Made by a program: the position numbers and the translations under genes
Shown: piece by piece, positions 6,170-7,362 of the stretch
Layout of the letters: the number at the start of each line of letters is the position of its first letter
How positions within the stretch are numbered: the stretch's first letter is position 1
DNA from: Udaeobacter sp046731855
Lineage (GTDB): Bacteria > Verrucomicrobiota > Verrucomicrobiia > Chthoniobacterales > UBA10450
Length of the DNA stretch: 7,362 nucleotides
Assembly (NCBI GenBank): GCA_046731855.1
Contig: JBKPLX010000116.1
Location: 1 to 7,362 of the forward strand
Reading direction: 5' to 3'
Notes under the pieces: model-generated
Database searches by the model: none
Told to the model about the DNA's origin: nothing
The model's input: only the letters and a program-made list of their open reading frames with translations

Positions 6170-7188
6170 CGCAAAACCAGCCACGCGCCGGTGAAGTAAA
6201 TCACCAGCGCAAAAAAATCCGCCAGAGCCAGCGTGATTGGTCCTGCCGCAATTTTAGGGTCCAGCTCGAACCGGTGAAGAAGCGACGCCACGCCCAGCCC
6301 AAACCCACACGCCGTGACGAGCGAAAGCGCAATGCTCCCGCCGATGACGAATGCGGCAGCGGCATCGTTTCGCCACATCCAAACAATTAAGCCGACGACC
6401 ACCCCGCACGCGGCACCGAGGAGGAGCGCGGTGACCAACTCGCGACAAAACGCTGTAGCCAGCCAGCCCCACGTGACTTGAGCAGATCGTAACGCGTGAA
6501 TCGTCACGCTCATCGATTGCATGCTGACGCTTTCATTTAGTCCCAGTACCATCGTGAGAAAAAACGCGAGCACTAAACTGTGCGCGAGTGTGGTTTCAAA
6601 AAAGCCGGCCAGAATCGCCGAAAGCGTGCCACCACCGACCGTGACCAGTAGCCACGGAAAACGGAATCGGAAAATACGCCAGGGCGACGCGCCGCGGATT
6701 TGTTCGATGTGAAAGCCCAGCGCCTCAAAGAATTCCGGGCCCACCTGCCCAACAGGACTCCCAACTTGCCGGGATTCACTGTCGCCTGCCTCCAAAATTT
6801 CTTCGGCGAAGAGATTGGCGTCGATGATGCCTACCACACGACGTTGCTCGTCCACGATGGGGAACGCCAGAAATTTGTAGAGCACAAAAAATTCGCAGGC
6901 ATCGAGAATCGTTGCGGTCGCGGGAATAGCCACCACGCGCGGCACCATGATCTCGCGCAACGGCATTTCCAGCGGCGCCGTCAGCAAACGGCGAGTAGGA
7001 ACCACACCAACCAGCCGCTCCTCTTCATCGATCGCATAGAAGTAGATGACGCGTTCACCTACGCCTTCACGCCGAATGCGCTCCAAGGCTTCACCCACTG
7101 TCATGCCCGCATCGAGTAACGGAAAATCCCTGCGGGCATGGTCGACGACCGGCGCATTAAAATCCGGGATGGCGGCAGCGATGTTCAT
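6166..7188 (-). CDS. MgtE-like magnesium/divalent cation transporter with CBS pair, lacking the N domain
   Basis: A 340-residue protein with two CBS domains and a five-helix MgtE-type membrane domain. CBS1 spans about 25-70 (ERVIYFYAIDEEERLVGVVPTRRLL) and CBS2 about 80-130 (MVPRVVAIPATATILDACEFFVLYKFLAFPIVDEQRRVVGIID). A linker helix (about 140-175) leads to membrane segments at about 178-198, 203-218, 243-270, 276-302 and 316-338. The last helix, LDPKIAAGPITLALADFFALVIYF, keeps the family pattern DPxxAxGP followed by an Asp (D324) where MgtE has its pore aspartate. The first pore motif reads LGLNESVSMQSMSVTIHALR instead of the usual GGNAGxQ form. Classical MgtE is about 450 residues; the missing part is the N-terminal Mg-sensing superhelical domain. 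The family forms cytoplasmic-membrane dimers that import Mg2+. ATG 7188 overlaps the preceding stop codon and the ATG at 6169 overlaps its own, so it appears embedded in the glycan operon. Cation specificity is uncertain. Confidence 0.85.
   Translation of the reverse strand: MNIAAAIPDFNAPVVDHARRDFPLLDAGMTVGEALERIRREGVGERVIYFYAIDEEERLVGVVPTRRLLTAPLEMPLREIMVPRVVAIPATATILDACEFFVLYKFLAFPIVDEQRRVVGIIDANLFAEEILEAGDSESRQVGSPVGQVGPEFFEALGFHIEQIRGASPWRIFRFRFPWLLVTVGGGTLSAILAGFFETTLAHSLVLAFFLTMVLGLNESVSMQSMSVTIHALRSAQVTWGWLATAFCRELVTALLLGAACGVVVGLIVWMWRNDAAAAFVIGGSIALSLVTACGFGLGVASLLHRFELDPKIAAGPITLALADFFALVIYFTGAWLVLR
7185..7188 (-). other. ATGA start/stop overlap, SDR gene to MgtE-like gene
   Basis: The SDR stop TGA (7187-7185) and the MgtE-like start ATG (7188-7186) overlap in ATGA. 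A GGGAG sequence abuts the ATG with no spacer, too close for a normal ribosome-binding site, so coupled translation is the simplest reading. Confidence 0.8.
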
Positions 7189-7361
7189 CTCCCTACTCGA
7201 TGAACGATGCCTTTGTTCTTCAAAATTTCGCTGGCTTCGCTGAAGTAATCGCGAATGTCTGATTGTGCGCGGATCCAGGTGATATACCGACCGATGCCTT
7301 CGCTGAGATCGACAGCCGGTGTGTAGCCAGCCGACCGAGCGAGCGTGGTGTCGCTAATGAG
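7185..7361 (-). CDS. NAD-dependent epimerase/dehydratase (extended SDR), C-terminal fragment cut by window end
   Basis: Only the last 58 residues are in the window. They begin LISDTTLARSAGYTPAVDLSEG and end KNKGIVHRVGR. The pattern D-x-x-x-A-R-x-x-G-Y-x-P-x-V-D-L-x-E-G-I, followed by a YITWI helix, is the characteristic end of extended short-chain dehydrogenases that convert nucleotide sugars, such as UDP-glucose 4-epimerases, UDP-glucuronate epimerases and dTDP-glucose dehydratases. The catalytic YxxxK and the Rossmann GxxGxxG lie outside the window, so the exact reaction cannot be told. The role suggested by its neighbours is supply of an activated sugar to the glycosyltransferases downstream. 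The frame is open to the window edge, and its stop overlaps the start of the MgtE-like gene. Confidence 0.78.
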   Translation of the reverse strand, partial: LISDTTLARSAGYTPAVDLSEGIGRYITWIRAQSDIRDYFSEASEILKNKGIVHRVGR

Positions 7362-7362
7362 A

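Noticed and set aside
7189..7362. Mg2+-sensing riboswitch upstream of the MgtE-like gene
   Set aside because: This stretch is fully coding for the SDR C terminus and overlaps the start codon, leaving no untranslated leader.

Overview
The window is a compact bacterial segment in which every convincing gene lies on the minus strand, so the transcription order runs from high to low coordinates. It looks like a chromosome fragment from a Gram-negative, moderately GC-rich bacterium. A heptosyltransferase-type GT9 enzyme implies lipopolysaccharide. The protein flavour and two kinds of intergenic repeat (an imperfect hairpin repeat and a degenerate heptad repeat) recall soil Verrucomicrobiota, with Acidobacteriota as an alternative. 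That assignment is an inference from memory of such sequences, not a search result.

Layout in transcription order: (1) the C-terminal end of an extended short-chain dehydrogenase/reductase, probably a nucleotide-sugar epimerase or dehydratase (7185-7361, cut by the window edge); (2) a short MgtE-like CBS-domain cation transporter (6166-7188), joined to it by an ATGA overlap; (3) a family 2 glycosyltransferase of the polyprenyl-phosphate sugar type (5483-6169), joined by a second ATGA overlap; (4) a 2-oxoglutarate/Fe(II) dioxygenase (4790-5437); (5) a family 9 glycosyltransferase (3499-4740); (6) a polytopic membrane protein with a sulfite-oxidase-type molybdopterin domain (1899-3449); (7) thioredoxin reductase trxB (851-1780); (8) the N-terminal 242 residues of a family 4 glycosyltransferase (1-727, cut by the window edge).

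Genes 1 to 5 and 8 fit cell-surface glycan synthesis: sugar-nucleotide conversion, lipid-linked sugar formation, LPS-core or polysaccharide sugar transfer, and possibly an oxidative modification. The molybdoenzyme and trxB form a redox pair between the glycosyltransferases. Gaps are 45-123 bp, and none exceeds 300 bp. No tRNA, rRNA, CRISPR array, insertion sequence or convincing rho-independent terminator is visible.

Points most worth a second look: the molybdoenzyme appears to have four Sec-type membrane helices followed by a twin-arginine motif and a fifth helix, a predicted dual Sec/Tat protein. An 87-bp imperfect hairpin repeat lies directly upstream of the last glycosyltransferase and seems to supply its ribosome-binding sequence. 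A heptad tandem repeat contains the apparent start codon of the family 9 glycosyltransferase. The MgtE-like protein lacks the usual N-terminal domain and carries an altered pore motif. I did not find a clearly unprecedented multi-gene system.
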